NCBI GenBank assembly: GCA_003024785.1
Contig: PUQB01000207.1
Location: forward strand, 160,803 to 224,802
Length of the DNA: 64,000 nucleotides
Source of the DNA: Selaginella tamariscina
Taxonomy: Eukaryota; Streptophyta; Lycopodiopsida; Selaginellales; Selaginellaceae
Direction of reading: 5' to 3'
This document shows, in pieces, positions 10,657-26,335 of the stretch. Each line of letters opens with the position of its first letter. Within the stretch, counting starts at the first letter, position 1. The notes below the pieces were generated by a model. That model did no database searches. It had not been told where the DNA came from and worked only from the letters and a program-made list of their open reading frames with translations. The position numbers and the translations under genes are program-made.

Positions 10657-11505
10657 TCTTATAACATAATCTGTATGTAGTTGCTATTATATTAAATATG
10701 TACTATGAATTACAAATTTATATAGTTTTCTTATTGATTTTTTAATTTTTAAATTGAAGTTTTATATATGTAAATTTTAGACTTTCAAAAGGGTATAATA
10801 TTTGGTTGTTATATATTATTTAACTCTATGCATATAATTTTACCTACTTTTTATATTACTCAAATTTTGACAAATTGGCATATTTTTTAAAATTATTAAT
10901 TATTAATTTATTTTTGTTTTTATATTAATAAATTATAAATTAAATAATTATTTTATTTATTTAATTCATTGGAACATCTATATACCAGAATACTCGATTG
11001 CTTTGTTTAATATAAAAAAGCATCTTTTAAAAAATTATTTGAGATTAAATAAGATAGAACCTTAAAATTTAAAATATAACATATAATGAACCCCTCTTAT
11101 ATAAACATATTTTAAAAATAATAATAGTAAAATATCTAGAATATATTAATAATTGATAATGTAGCATATGTTAACCTTTTTATAGAATAAAAACAAAGAG
11201 ACATTAAAGAAATCTTATTTACGGTAAATACATAGATTATCCTATAATTTAAATATATATAAAGGTTAATTTTTAATTAAATAATTTATTATTGGTTTAT
11301 AGATAATTCAAATATAGTATATATATATAAATCTATATATATATCTATAAAACTGTGATTATTTTTGCAAAGGTGACGGTATGCCACGTGTACATTTTCA
11401 ATATTTGACGTGTATACTTTAAACATTAGTTAGATCAAGCATGTTAAATAAAGAAGTGTTAATGCATTACAGAGCATCCGCCCTAATACTTTATTTCGCG
11501 TGGCT

Positions 11506-13934
<2,429 letters not shown>

Positions 13935-14302
13935 GAACAAAATAATAAATAATCATTAATTACAGTAAAATCAACATTATTTCTGCTGAGTGTGAATATG
14001 CCATATTTGTGAGTGAAAATGGAGATTTTCTAATTACAGATAAAAACCTACTTCGGTTGTTCACTTGTCCACACGCGGAATAGGAAGTAGTTGTCCACGT
14101 GGATCTGTCGGACAATTCTTTTTAATCAAGGGTTTTCTGTGGAGGCCGATATGTAGTTGATTTCCCTTGCAATGCAACAGAATTTCTTTAGATTAATATA
14201 CATTGTGCATCTATAGGGAGATGGGCGATCTATTCATTACACAGGTACACATAATTTGCTCAATTCTCTCTCCTCTCTCTTATCGCTTTCTTCTCAGATA
14301 CA
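13935..14302. other. Intergenic region upstream of the glycosyltransferase gene
   Basis: No supported gene. It should hold the 3' end of the membrane-protein transcript and the promoter/5' UTR of the next gene; a CT-rich leader lies at 14260-14290 just before the ATG. Confidence 0.5.
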
Positions 14303-17026
14303 ATGAGGACTAGACGGAAGATGATAACCAATCCCAAGCTTCTACTCTTATCATTCGCATTGCTCTCGAGCTGCGCATTTACATATCTTTCATTCCATGA
14401 GGCAAAGACCCATCACGAACATGTAGCTGCAGGTCACCGGGAACATTTTCCCCTCTCAGTTCTCACCTGGTTAAAGACTTCCAAGGAAGGAACACGGGAC
14501 AGGAATGTGGTTAATAGAGAGTTTAACTTCGTGATCATTGTTTTAGCATACAACAGGTTAGATTCACTACGTAGATGCCTCAAGTCACTACAGGTAGCCG
14601 ATTACGGAGGTGATAATGTGAATTTGGTTATTCATGTTGATCACTTTAAACCAAGTTCTTCAACGAGAAGATCTTTACTAGCATTCAACATCTGAGGAAT
14701 ACGAAGAAGGGGATATACAGAGTATGGAAGAGATTTTGCCGGAGATTGAAGAGGTAGACTTTAGCAATGATCCCGTGGAGAGAAGCTTACAGGAGTCTAG
14801 GCAAATACTTAGTTTTCTGGACAGTTTAAGTGGAAGCACGGGAGTAAACAGGTGCATTATCGAATGCAGAACATGGGTATACAGGGACAGTGGTTAGAAG
14901 CTTGGTGGCCTTCTTCGGATCATCAATTCGCTCTTGTTGTTGAGGATGATATGCAGCTCTCTCCACTTTTTTATCGTTATGTTCGTAGTATTATTGCGAA
15001 TTATTACTACAACAACTATGATCCTTCTGTGTTTGGGATTAGTCTTCAGCGACCAAGATTTGTACCAGGTGAGTCGGCCAGGTATGTCGTTAACTTTAAT
15101 ATGTAGTGCATTATGCTACGATTACGTTTAAGTCTAATAAAGCTATATGGACATACGTCTTGCTTAGACTACTGCACAACAGGGACACCAGTTGTAAGTC
15201 TGTTTATATTATTGTCTTTGTATACAGGGAAGGGAGGAAACCGGATAGATTTAAGCAATACCACACGCTTATTTCTGTACCAAATGGTGGGAGCTGGGGC
15301 AAATACTCTTTCCGAAACCATGGAAAGAGTTCATCTTATGGTTTGATACCCACAAGACCAAAGGCATTGAACCAAGTATCGTGATTAAATAGTATATATC
15401 TATATACTAGGTATAAATATGCATAAGTTTAGCTTCAACTGGTTGCTATGATACTTTTAAAGCTATATTAGAACTATTTTTTACGCAACCAACTGAATAT
15501 GTTAGCAATGCACATAATAGCCCAGTTTAGAAACAACCGCGGGTACATTCAGTTAAGGCTTAACCCCTTATCATTAGGGACTGGTTACAACGGACTGGTA
15601 CAGAAGGCTTGGAGATAAGATATGGACTCCATGGTTTGTGAAGTTCGCACATTCTCGTGGATATTTCAACATATATACGAACTTCTTGAAAGAACGTGCG
15701 TTGAGCGTGTCACACCGGTCAACAGGGGTCAACTATAAGAAGGAGGCTGGTCCAGATTCAAAGCTGATAAAGAGAAAGGTAACTCATATATAAGTTGATA
15801 GATTCGACTACCAACAATATGTTTCTGTCTATGAGAGTGCATATATGCATGCCTGCAGGGCTTAACGGACATTGACTTGTGGGAGATGCCGGTGAAGCTG
15901 GAGTGGTATGACTTCTGCTTCCACAAACTTCTTATGAACAGGTCTATATCTATACGCATCGAAACATGTACAATGTCTGTGTATATATGAGAGATTGAGA
16001 GGGGGGGGGAGAGAGATTATAAGTTTTATACATTCACTGGATTAACTTGACTTAGCAGGCTTGTAAATTTCTCTGAATATGAGGGACTACAGAAACTGCT
16101 TCCAACAGTCCATTCAAATGGTCAAGTCATTGTATTGAGCACTACAGGTATATCGTGTGTGTGTGTGTGCGCGCGTGCGCGTGTGGGTGCTATTTCCCTT
16201 CCAATTTTACTTCATGTTAAAAGGTAATATTTATTTGCCATGTGTCTCATCATAGCGATAGATAGATGAATAGAATCACCAAGCAATGGCGTTGGAGAGG
16301 TAAATTCTAAGTCCAGTTCGTATTCTTATGCAGTACAGTTTAGGTTTTCATGTACATCACCCCTGTGGAAGATATAATATTGTGCTACACCTTTTTACAT
16401 TATTATACCATATATATGTGTATACTGTGTAGGTATAGAGGAAAGCGTGGTTAGGAACTGGCTTTGTCAAGTGTCTACACTTGGCATAGAGAACATTCTC
16501 CTACTTGGTGACGGTCTTAAACATGGTGAAGAACTTGCACGGAGAGGATATGCTATGCTGGTCGATGAAGATTCCGATGCTGTACGAAGCTCGGTACGGA
16601 CTGCAAAGCTTGTTCTGGAGCTTGGGTACGACGTGTGGCTTGTAAGGCCGCAGTTCGTGTGGTTAAGTCAGGTATTTATACGATCATCTATATATTATCA
16701 GTATATACAGTATATAAATGTGTTTCTGTTGTAATATAATGTGTGTGTGTGATACACGACATTAAACCAGTGTCACATATACAAGTGTTTTATGTATCAT
16801 AACGAAGTATGTCTGTATGTGTAGCGCATGTATATATATGATTTATCTGTTATTCCTTTCAGGACGTTCAGATTATACATTCTTTGCCCGAAAGCAGACA
16901 CAAAAGCATGCTTTTCGCAGCTGGTGTACAAGAAGAGGAGTATTATGCAGGATTCTTCTTCCTAAGGAGTGGCCAGAAGTCGAGAGTTTTCATGCAAAAG
17001 CTTGAAGACAGTCTATTGGATTTGGA

Positions 17027-17102
<76 letters not shown>

Positions 17103-17447
17103 CTATATATTCTCTCTCTCTCCAATATATATATATGTTGCACATATGATTGTGCTTGTGTGTAATTAATTATAACACGGGGAAGTTTGCAGTTGGAAAG
17201 CGTTTGGGAGGTTAATCTGGAGGGTTACTACAGAGATGGGCTCTGATATAGGGAGGTTTAACGCGAGGTTTAGCAAAAACTGGACAGTGACCAACGGGGA
17301 AGATTCGGGAATCATTCTTTTGGAGCATTTAGAGGTAAATGACAGTTTAGAAGAGCAGCTTAAGGAATCTGGTCTTTGGACCATTGATGAAGAACTCGCG
17401 TGTAAACGAGTGAGTTGTAGGCACTAGTTGCTTTACACAAAAAAACA

Positions 17448-17478
<31 letters not shown>

Positions 17479-17520
17479 CAGTACGTGCCCCAGTCGCTTG
17501 TGAGAGCTTCGGAGATGTAA
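14303..17520 (+). CDS. Plant GT-A type glycosyltransferase, type II membrane protein, 9 exons
   Basis: Exons 14303-15068, 15228-15380, 15578-15778, 15859-15941, 16059-16147, 16433-16671, 16863-17032, 17193-17409 and 17482-17520. A short basic head and one N-terminal hydrophobic anchor (LLLLSFALLSSCAFTYLSF) precede a nucleotide-sugar-transferase fold. Visible parts are FVIIVLAYNRLDSLRRCLKS, the acceptor block QGQWLEAWWPSSDHQFALVVEDD with a DxD-like VEDDM, GISLQRPRFVPG, and FPKPWKEFILWFDTHK. The C-terminal half contains WTPWFVKFAHSRGYFNIYTN. This matches a plant family annotated as 'transferring glycosyl group'; the substrate is not known to me and a Golgi location is inferred. Exon 1 has two frame breaks (about 14650-14700; one T missing near 14831). 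Exon 2 lacks two Gs near 15288-15300 (expected VGSWGQILFPKPW). The last acceptor uses a CT microsatellite as polypyrimidine tract. Confidence 0.8.
17033..17096. repeat. (CT)n microsatellite at an intron start
   Basis: About 60 bases of pure CT begin right at the donor of intron 7 of the glycosyltransferase gene (AACAG|GTCTCTCT). Confidence 0.95.
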
Positions 17521-17833
17521 TAGTAAGCCTGTTTTCTAAAGGAGGAGAATATTCCATCATTTATTCTATATATTTATAGTGTCTATATGCACATACATAT
17601 AAATTGCAATGTGTATGTGTAGGCATAATACTATACATATGTTATTCAATTTATGACATAATGTATCAAGTACGCGGATGTAAATATTAATTTACGTAAC
17701 TCAATTAACTGCGTTATTATAAACTTAACCTAAACTAGAATATTCCGAATATGCGTTTGCCTTTAATGTCAGCCGTCCATATGTGTTTGCCCTAGGGTTA
17801 GGTTTTAAGGGCGGAGGCGCAAGAGCAGACACT
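17521..17833. promoter_or_regulatory. Intergenic and eIF3a promoter with telo-box-like motif
   Basis: About 310 bp. CCCTAGGGTTAGGTTTT at about 17791-17807 contains a telo-box-like core 30 bp before the eIF3a ATG, typical of plant translation-factor genes. No other gene is seen. Confidence 0.45.
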
Positions 17834-20800
17834 ATGGCGACCTTCGCCAAGCCGGAGAACGCGCTCAAGCGTGCAGAAGGTAAGATTATCTGAGCTACAC
17901 TTAGTCCGTGTCGTTTTGATAGATTCTGTGAGTATTTTAAATGTCGATTTTCAGCTCTGATCTGGGATTAAAATCCTGCAAACTAGTGTGATAGATTATA
18001 GTGATTCCGAATAAAAAAGATTGTGGTTTTTGATAGATTGGCAGTAGTTTTCTGCTTTCTGAGCTGAGAGTAACGAGATTCCTTTTTGTTTTGCAGAGTT
18101 GATGAATGTAGGGCAGAAATCGGCTGCCTTGCAACAGCTCCACGATTTGGTCACTTCCAAGCGCTACAGATCATGGCAGAAACCTCTGGAGAGGATCATG
18201 ATGAAATACGTGGAACTCTGTGTCGATTTGCGCAAAGGAAGGATTGCGAAAGACGGCCTTATCCAATACCGTATTGCGTGTCAACAAGTTAACGTCAGTT
18301 CCTTAGAGGAGGTAATACTGGAAAACATAACAAACTCACACTTATGAATATACGTGTATATGGAGTGTTAAACGAGAATATATTATAGGTGATCAAGCAC
18401 TTTATGTACCTAGCAAGCGAACGAGCGGAACAGGCTCAGGCACAAGCACAGGCCACAGTTGTGACATTTGATGTCGAGGATCTCGAAGCGGAGAAGACCC
18501 CAGAAGATTTGATGCTGAGCTACGTTAGTGGCGAGAAAGGCAAGGAACGATCAGACAGAGAACTCATTACCCCATGGTTCAAGTTCCTCTGGGAAACTTA
18601 TCGCACAGTCTTGGAAATTCTTCGTAACAACTCTAAGTTGGAAGCGCTCTATGCGGTATGTGCAATGTTCAAATATATATCACATATACACATACAGTTA
18701 AAAGATGTATATACCTGTTAAACATGTATAACACAGATTGCGGTTTATGCAGATGACTGCGCATAAAGCTTTCCAGTTCTGTTTTGCAATACAAACGCTC
18801 AACGGAGTTCCGTCGACTGTGTGAAATCCTGCGTAACCATCTTGCCAATCTCAGCAAGTACAGAGATCAAAGGGACAGGCCCGACTTAACTCTTCCTGAG
18901 AGCTTGCAGCTTTATACGGATACCCGTCTCGAACAGCTCAAGGTTGCAACAGAGCTCGAGCTTTGGCAGGTAACATCATATGCTACTTGTATTTTTAAAT
19001 AGTATGTATATGTTTAGTTGTTTTCTGCGCATCTACTTCTGTTGAGTAGCAGTGCATGCATCTGTACGTGTCTATATACGTCCAAATATTTACATGATGT
19101 TTACCTATGCATGCATATTAACTTTATGTGCACTGTGATGCCAGGAAGCATTCCGAACAATAGAGGATATACATGGGCTTATGTCAATGGTGAAGAAGAT
19201 CCCGAAGCCACAGATGATGGCTACGTACTATTCCAAACTGATAAAGATATTCTGGGTATCTGAGAGCCATCTCTATCATGGATACGCTTGGTACAAGCTC
19301 TACAACCTTCAGAAGAGCTACAACAAGAACCTCACTGCTAAGGACCTTCAGCTCATGGCATCCTCCGTACTGCTGGCCACCATCTCTGTACTTCCATACG
19401 ACCGGAAGCATGGTGCTCATCACTTTGAGCTCGAGATTGAGAAGGATAGGAATGTCCGAATGGCTAACCTTCTTGGGTTTTCAATTGACCCAAAACGTGA
19501 CAACCGTGAAGTGGTAAGAAGCACACATTCATACATGAGCTCCACTATTGATCAGTCTAGTTAATACCTCTCCCCATTTCATATACATAGTCATGTAAAT
19601 ATATAGTAAATATTGCAATTACTCTGAAACTATCTCATGAAACTAATTCCTTTTTGCTGTTACTCTTTTCACAGCTTTCTCGGTCTGCTCTTCTTTCTGA
19701 ATTGGTAAGTGTTGTATTGTATTGCGTTATTATACCTTTTTCACATATCATATATTTATGTACAGAACTTGATAATTCAAGAGATAATATTTTCACATAA
19801 CTATACGTTATATATTGTATTATGTTATCGCTGTTATACAGATGTCGAAAGGGGTTCTGACCTATGTACCTCAAGAGGTGAAGGACCTGTACACGCTTCT
19901 GGAGAATGACTTTTATCCGTTGGATCTCGCATCAAGGGCCCAACCGCTGCTTGCAAAGCTGTCTAAACTTAGTGACAAGCTCTCGGCTGCATCCCCAGTC
20001 CCCGAAGTCAACCTGGAGCAGTTTATTCCTGCATTGGAACACCTCACCACGTTAAGGGTCTTTCAGCAGGTAATATACACATACTTATAAACAAGCAAAC
20101 GGTTATGTGATACATGTATATGTAACATATATTTGTATATTTATATTGAAAGATATGTATATACATGCAGTATATTTACATGAGTATCATCCATACGATA
20201 ATGACTTCGTGGTACAGGCGTCGCAGGTGTACCAGACGATGCGAATCGCTAATTTGAGTAACATGATTCCTTTCTACGATTTCTCAGTGGTTGAAAAACT
20301 TGCTGTTGATGCTGCGAAATACAATTTTGTTCAAATGAAGATCGACCACGGAAAAGGGGTGGTGCATTTTGGCAGCCAGGTACTAGTGTATAAAATAACG
20401 ATTAGCTGTGTGCTTTGCCCTTTTTCTATCTATATTTATACAGCATATATATAGTTTATTACCAGAACATATTTTTGCCATGTAGATGACATAAAATATA
20501 TGACAAGAACATACATCTATATGACTTTGACATTTACTTGTAGGATTTGGAGTCTGACAAGATAAAGAACCATTTGATGGTTTAGCAAAGAGGCTCAACA
20601 AGGCAGTAGGTCTTATACAAGCACCACGGGAGAGAAAGAGAACAGAACAACCATTCTCGGAGCTCCTCAATATTGTAGAGAGGGATCATAAACGACTCCT
20701 TGCTCGCAAAGTGATTATTGAGAAACGTAAAGAAGATCAGGAGAAACAGATTCTCGAACAGGTGTGTGTGTGAGTGAGAGAGAAATTCGTATGATAGGCA

Positions 20801-22958
20801 TGTGTATCGTATACATTCTGAGTCTCTCGGTACAAGGCCAAAGCATACATATGTATATACATAATTATTCATTTCAGATAAGATCATCGGTCCTTCTATG
20901 CATGTCTGAAACTATTCACCCATGTTTATGCTCTTAAATGTGTGTAACTTGTTTTTGTACATATTTTAGGAGCGGGAAGAAGAGGCTAGAAGGCTGAAAG
21001 CTCTGAAGGAGATTGAAAAGCAAGAGAAGGAACGAATAGAACGAGAAGCACGGAAAAGAGTTGAGGACAAACTTAAATCCGAAATTGAGGAGAAGGACAT
21101 CGAAGATGCCAAACGTCTCCTTGAAGAAAAGCATAAGGGCAAGGCCAAGAAAGGCATACATGTGGTACGTTGGTGTCTTCATAAAATCTTTATATACGTG
21201 TTTGTGTCTGTATTTCGATACACTTAACACGCATATATGTTTCACGTCGTTTGCATGACAAACGCCATAGTGTTTCATTGTATTGTTTACATTATTTTAA
21301 TTATCTCACACGCACAGCCACTCCATTGACTTTATGTATGCACACGAGATGTGTAAATATATGCCTATATTATACTACATGTGTACACAGGAGGCAAAGT
21401 CGAAGGGAGGAGTAATGCAAGCTTTTATACAAGAGCAGAAGAGGGAGAGAGAAGAGATGGAAAGGAAGCTTCAAAAGCTAGCCAAGACTGTGGATCTTAG
21501 AGAGAGCTAGACGTGAAGAGGAGCCCCTCATTCAAGCTGCATATCTTAGACAGCTTGAAGACGATCGCGTGTATCACGAGCAACAACGAGAGGTACTATA
21601 CATATAGGAGATTAACTTTATACGATATCTAATTATAAACGTTATTTACTTATGCAGGCTACGATTGAATTAAGTAGACAACAACATGCGGAAGATCTTT
21701 GTGAGAAGGAGAGGCTCTTAAAAATGCTGGCTGAGAAGGTGAGTGTCAAATGCATACAAACTCCATATATGATTTATTTTACGTCCATATTACATATATC
21801 TAATTTGTTTATTTAGTCTTCGCATAATTCGTAAGATTCGAATGGTATATTATGGTGGCGTGTATACTCTTTGATTTACATGTGTATGTATATTAGGAAC
21901 GGTTCCAAGCGAGGTGATGTCGGAGAAACGGAAGAGTTTGAAAGCCAGAGGAGGATTCGTGAGAGAAACTGGCGGAGGAGAGGTGTGTGCTAAACAACGC
22001 ACAACACATAATGTATCATAACAATGTAAATGTTATGCAATCTCTGCGTCGGCAGGAGAGAGAAAGACGGCGAAAGATGAATATTACCGCCGCATGGAGG
22101 AACCCGTATCCAGAAATTGAAAGAGGAAGAACCGAAAGCCGTAAGAAGCAAGGTTAATGTGTGTACGTGTGTAGTTTTTATACATAATACCGGTATATGC
22201 AATTTATAACCCGGACTGTTAGCGTCATAGTATATCCATAGTTAGCTTTTGGAATTAATCTGCATATATGTAACAGAGGAAAGCGCAAGAGAATTGAGGA
22301 AGCAAGAAGGAGGCTAGATTGTTGGATGATAGCTGCAAGAGACAGAAGGAAGCTGAAGCCGAGGAGAGGCTAGAAAGGAAGAGAGGAACTTATCAATAAA
22401 CCCAGCCACTTTACACCTCTTCTCGCAGAGAGTACGTATACATATATATATTGTTGCTCGTGCATTGATATATATGCATTATGACGTAATAATTTTGTAG
22501 TCCTGAGCGCTTCGCACCAGCGGACCGTCACTACGTCCTCGGACAGACCGACGAGATACGCGCCGCCGTCAAACCATATGTTCCACCTCTGCGACGTTCT
22601 ACGGATGTGGACCGAGATGTGCCGCGGCTGGATTCGGGGACCGAGAACGAGATTTCGGCCGGCTGGATTCGGGACCGAGATCGAGATGTCCGGCCGGCTG
22701 GATTATGGACCGAGAACGAGATGTCCGGCCGACTGGATTCGGGACCGAGATCGGGGGGCTTCGGAGATCGAGGACATGACAACCGTCCTCCACCGTTTTC
22801 GGCTCGAAGGGACCTGACTTATAAGACGAGCCTAAAGGATATGGCACCACCTAGAGAGAATATCTCCACCGGATGAGAGGCCAGAGCAGCCAGCACAGGC
22901 ACCGGTTTCTAGGCCAGGAAGTTACCGGCCGCCGTCACTCAAACCGTGGTTAAGATAA
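17834..22958 (+). CDS. TIF3A1: Translation initiation factor eIF3 subunit a
   Basis: The large scaffold subunit of eIF3, which binds the 40S ribosome and promotes mRNA recruitment. The N-terminus [15 protein letters not shown] plus [40 protein letters not shown] and [18 protein letters not shown] are close to the plant sequence. A PCI domain follows, then a long Glu/Arg/Lys coiled coil. Clear exons: 17834-17879, 18097-18311, 18389-18655, 18753-18969, 19145-19513, 19675-19704, 19842-20069, 20218-20379, 20544-20761, 20970-21164, 21391-21592 and 21658-21738. Further exons run to the TAA at 22956. Single-base shifts occur near 18784 (one T too many) and 20576 (one G missing), with a two-base loss near 21492. 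From 21900 on, the purine-rich C-terminal exons switch frame repeatedly. The C-terminus has DRDRD-type repeats and ends [13 protein letters not shown]. The gene is essential, so the breaks are more likely sequence errors than decay. Confidence 0.93.
22611..22756 (+). repeat. ~34-bp tandem repeats in the eIF3a C-terminal exon
   Basis: ACCGAGA(T/A)CGAGAT followed by (G)TCCGGCCGGCTGGATTCGGG recurs about four times at 33-35-bp spacing. It codes Arg/Asp-rich repeats in the disordered eIF3a tail. Unit lengths not divisible by three suggest lost bases. Confidence 0.8.
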
Positions 22959-23859
22959 GAGTTTGAGCTTTGTTATTGGACTATCTATATTTATATATTT
23001 ATAAGAGAAAATAAGTTTTGTTGGTTTTATATATTGATTAATATATATATCAAATTTGAAATTAAGTAACTTAATTCAGAATTTAATTAAAATTTAATTA
23101 AATATAATTGTCATTATCTTATTAATTCGTAAATCATAACACATTAACTGTTTGCAAGCTGGTTTCCTTGTATAATTAATGTGTTTTTGGTGTTCATAAA
23201 TTAGCATTACTGTCAATTATGTATTTTTAATTAATTAATGTGTTTATGTGTGTTAAATATAAAATATATAATTCAAGTATTTTGAAATCATATATGAAAA
23301 ATCTCAACATTAACCCAGTTTAGGTAACATATTCAAGTATAAATTGAGTTACATATTTAAGTTGAAAATAAACTTATGTATGTTTATAAACTATTTAAGA
23401 CAATTTTTTAATAATGAGAATGCAGCGTTATAAAGATGATAAATTATTACATATAATAGGTTGATGATATACCAGATCAAATGTGGATATATACATACGA
23501 AGAAGCGAAGTAGCTAATAAGATAAATAATATTTATTACATGCAATTAATCATCTGACATATATGTTATTAGATATCACAGTTTGCTTAATACACTCATG
23601 TTTCTGTACATTATCTTTAATTACAACTGAATATAATACATCTATAATTATAATAAATGTTCGATTTGATCTTATTAATATGCAGCAACGATAACATATC
23701 CAATTTGATTGTAATATAAACGATTGTGACATAGATACACACATACATACAAAATATATAATATATATATAGAGAGAGAGGGGGGCGGGGGGAGTCTTAA
23801 GCAATAGAAAAGAGCATCAAAACCTGATCATATTTAATATGGTACCAGTTAGAATGTAC
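22959..23859. other. AT-rich convergent intergenic region
   Basis: About 900 bp between convergent eIF3a and NASP. I see no gene, only AT-rich sequence with a short GA/GGGGG tract near 23770-23792. Confidence 0.6.
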
Positions 23860-25945
23860 TCAGTCCGTCTTAGGAGTCTGCTCGCCTGCTACACTTGACG
23901 ACGCTCCGAACACGGCCTGTACAACAAATAAGTTATTACTCAATCAACTTAAAGTGTAAGTAGATATATAAACATCTATGTTTACTCTCTCCTGATCGAG
24001 AGAGAGAACACGTACTTCTTCCCATGATCATCAGCAAATGGAAGTGGGAGTAGCACGCTTGATGCCCCTCCTACGACACCCAGGTTTATCACACCGCCTT
24101 CTGAAGGTGCTTCAGTGGCTACTGCTTTGCTCCCGTTGCCACTGCCTGGAATGCCCGCTTCATGTCTCTGCTTCCGCTTTTAGTACCTCCAGTACTGACG
24201 AGCAGCTCATTTGCTGCAGCTCATCAGCCTGCAAACATAACATTTATTAACACACACACACACACCACATCTACACCATATGAAAGTTTAGTAGTTAATT
24301 AACTCACCTTTTCTTTGAGATCGATTAGAAGAGACTCCAACTCTTAATTTCTGCTTCTTTGGGATTAGTCTCACCATTCAACCTCGCCAGACGGTTATCA
24401 CAACAGTAATCGCCTTCAGACAATACTCCCTTGCTTCTTTAGGTGCATCTGCAAGCTGCTTTGCAATTGCCATCCTGAAGTATCTTTATAACAAATGGTT
24501 AAGGTCAATACATGTCAAAAATAGTTAAAATAAATAATATTAATAAGGAACAATTCTGCGAGCTGCCGGTGGTCACTATCCACCAATCCCTTAAGAACCT
24601 CCAATGCTCTGTTAGTCCTCCATACATGTTTGAAAATCCTCTGAAGCAAGACAATGTGCTTTTCAATAAGATGTTCATGCACACACACATGTATACACAC
24701 CCATGTGCACGCACACGCACACGCACAACTGCTTAAAGTTGGACTATATTAATTACCTTTCTCGAGACTTATATCGGCCAACCCGCATATAACGTCAACT
24801 TCTTCAAGGGTGTGCATGTGCTCTTCTCATAAACGACCCGTGCAAATTCCATCATTTTCCAGGCCAGCTCCAAGTCGGATTCTTTCTTCTTCCGGAATAT
24901 CCTCCTCCCATCTTCCTTAACATTCTGCTCTTCTTCAGCAGCATCTGTTTATATAACTTCCTAGTTTTATGTATGTACGCGTCATGTCTATATAGCGTAT
25001 AAATCTATTTATGATCGTTCTATCAATATCAAAAAGTATATATACTACTTACATATAGAGACCTACATAATGATTATGCTGTCACTCGATAAATTGAACG
25101 AGAGAGTGCAACTATAGAAAACAGTACTATACATTATTCTCACCGTCGGTTTCTGCTGGCTCAGAAATGGCAATTCCTTTCTCCTTAGTTTGCGCAGATT
25201 CAGAAGTATATCCCCTCCCCTGAACCTTGTAAAGGAGTGAACACCCGTACTGTAATAGCACGGTGCGCATTCTGGAGCAAGTTCCCCGTGAAGCTTCACC
25301 CTGTGAAAAAAAATACATACAACTCAATGTCTTAATACAATTACATATTTAACCAGAAAGCTCATAAGGCTACATATTGCTGAATAATATTTTTATATTT
25401 AGGTTTAGCAAACGTAATCTTGTTTTAATATTTTACATTGGAATTTATAAACATATTATTTTAGATATATTTATTTACAATCAGATATCAAAAATACCCT
25501 CACATTGTATAAATTAAAGTTGAGTTAAAATGAACGCTTGCGCGCGCGCGCGTTCATTTGACTAAAATGTATGATAATATGCACACATCTACAATTATCT
25601 TCTGATTAGTGAGAGCGTTTTTATGTTAAACAGAAATAACATACAATGTTTTGAGTTCAGCACACGCACATAAATACCCAAAAATACGACCCACGTACCT
25701 GATTTCCAGAGCTTTGCAGAGATCGGCTGTGGCGTTATCAAAATCGCATTCTTTGAGCGCCTGGCAGCCTGAATCAAACAGCTTAACTGCATTCTCAACT
25801 GTCTCTTCAACTTCCTCTTCCTGCTGTCCTCAGCATCTCCATCAGCGGCATTCACCTGATCCCCATCGGCATTCACCTCGGCCTGAGCTTCATCATCAGC
25901 ATTCTCCGCATCATTTGGCCGTATCTGAGTTTCGTCTATCTCCAT
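23860..25945 (-). CDS. NASP/Sim3/Hif1-type SHNi-TPR histone chaperone
   Basis: Histone H3-H4 chaperone of the NASP family, nuclear/cytosolic. Exons in coding order: 25699-25945, 25144-25300, 24757-24944, about 24552-24640, 24308-24474, 24016-24228 and 23860-23916. Recognisable parts are an acidic N-terminus (DAENADDEAQAEVNADGDQ), the first TPR (VENAVKLFDSGCQALKECDF, DLCKALEIR), VKLHGELAPECAPCYY, the SHNi-type acidic insert with ESDLELAWKMMEFARVV, LVDSDHRQLAEL and AKQLADAPKEAREYCLKAIT. The protein ends AVFGASSSVAGEQTPKTD. Single-base shifts are needed near 25840, 25240 and 24820, and about two bases within the fourth exon. The upstream region carries an E2F-like site, fitting S-phase expression of a histone chaperone. 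Confidence 0.85.
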
Positions 25946-26020
25946 GGCCGTAGCGTCGTGCCCTCGCCTTCCCCACTCTACAAACCCTAAGCGGGAAATT
26001 CACAAACCCTAAGCGGAAAG
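25946..26020 (-). promoter_or_regulatory. NASP promoter: E2F-like site and two telo-boxes
   Basis: GCGGGAAA at 25991-25998 matches the E2F consensus (TTTCCCGC on the other strand). It is flanked by AAACCCTAA at 25982-25990 and 26004-26012. All lie within 75 bp upstream of the NASP start codon. Confidence 0.6.
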
Positions 26021-26134
26021 AACATATGAGTATATACTGTGCATATTCTCGTAAACACAAAACTGGTTATAACAAGACACACACAATATACATAGCTCTA
26101 CTCAAAAACTCCTTGACAAACACGAGCGAGCACG

Positions 26135-26135
<1 letters not shown>

Positions 26136-26172
<37 letters not shown>

Positions 26173-26305
26173 ACACACACACTTCTCACTCTCTCACTCC
26201 CACACACACACACACACACAGGCATTGGACGTACATACACGTTAGCTCTCCCTCTCTCACACTCACACACACACACAGGCGCGCACACGCACGCACGCAC
26301 GCACA
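26136..26305. repeat. CT/CA microsatellite cluster
   Basis: Alternating CT and CA runs with a CGCA tail (ACGCACGCACGC). No coding value, although several frames stay open through it. Confidence 0.9.
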
Positions 26306-26335
26306 GCATATATGGTCATGAAGTCAAATATATTC

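Larger units (their letters stand above)
9384..11505. other. Long AT-rich intergenic region with microsatellites and small repeats
   Basis: About 2.1 kb with no supported gene. It holds GT/GA runs at 9710-9761, TA at 9871-9900, GT at 10303-10331 and TA at 10377-10415. It also has two perfect palindromes (listed separately) and a direct repeat of about 40 bp: TCTGTATGTGATTAAGTCAA near 10260 recurs in variant form near 10518, followed both times by ATTCAGCTGCT. Confidence 0.6.

Noticed and set aside
22531-22876. Frames on both strands over the eIF3a tail
   Set aside because: They arise from the 34-bp GC-rich repeats; the position matches the disordered eIF3a C-terminus.
25533-25562. CGCGCGCG run with inverted TGAACG/CGTTCA flanks as an operator or terminator
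   Set aside because: A simple palindrome around a CG repeat in an intron of the NASP gene; no further evidence of function.
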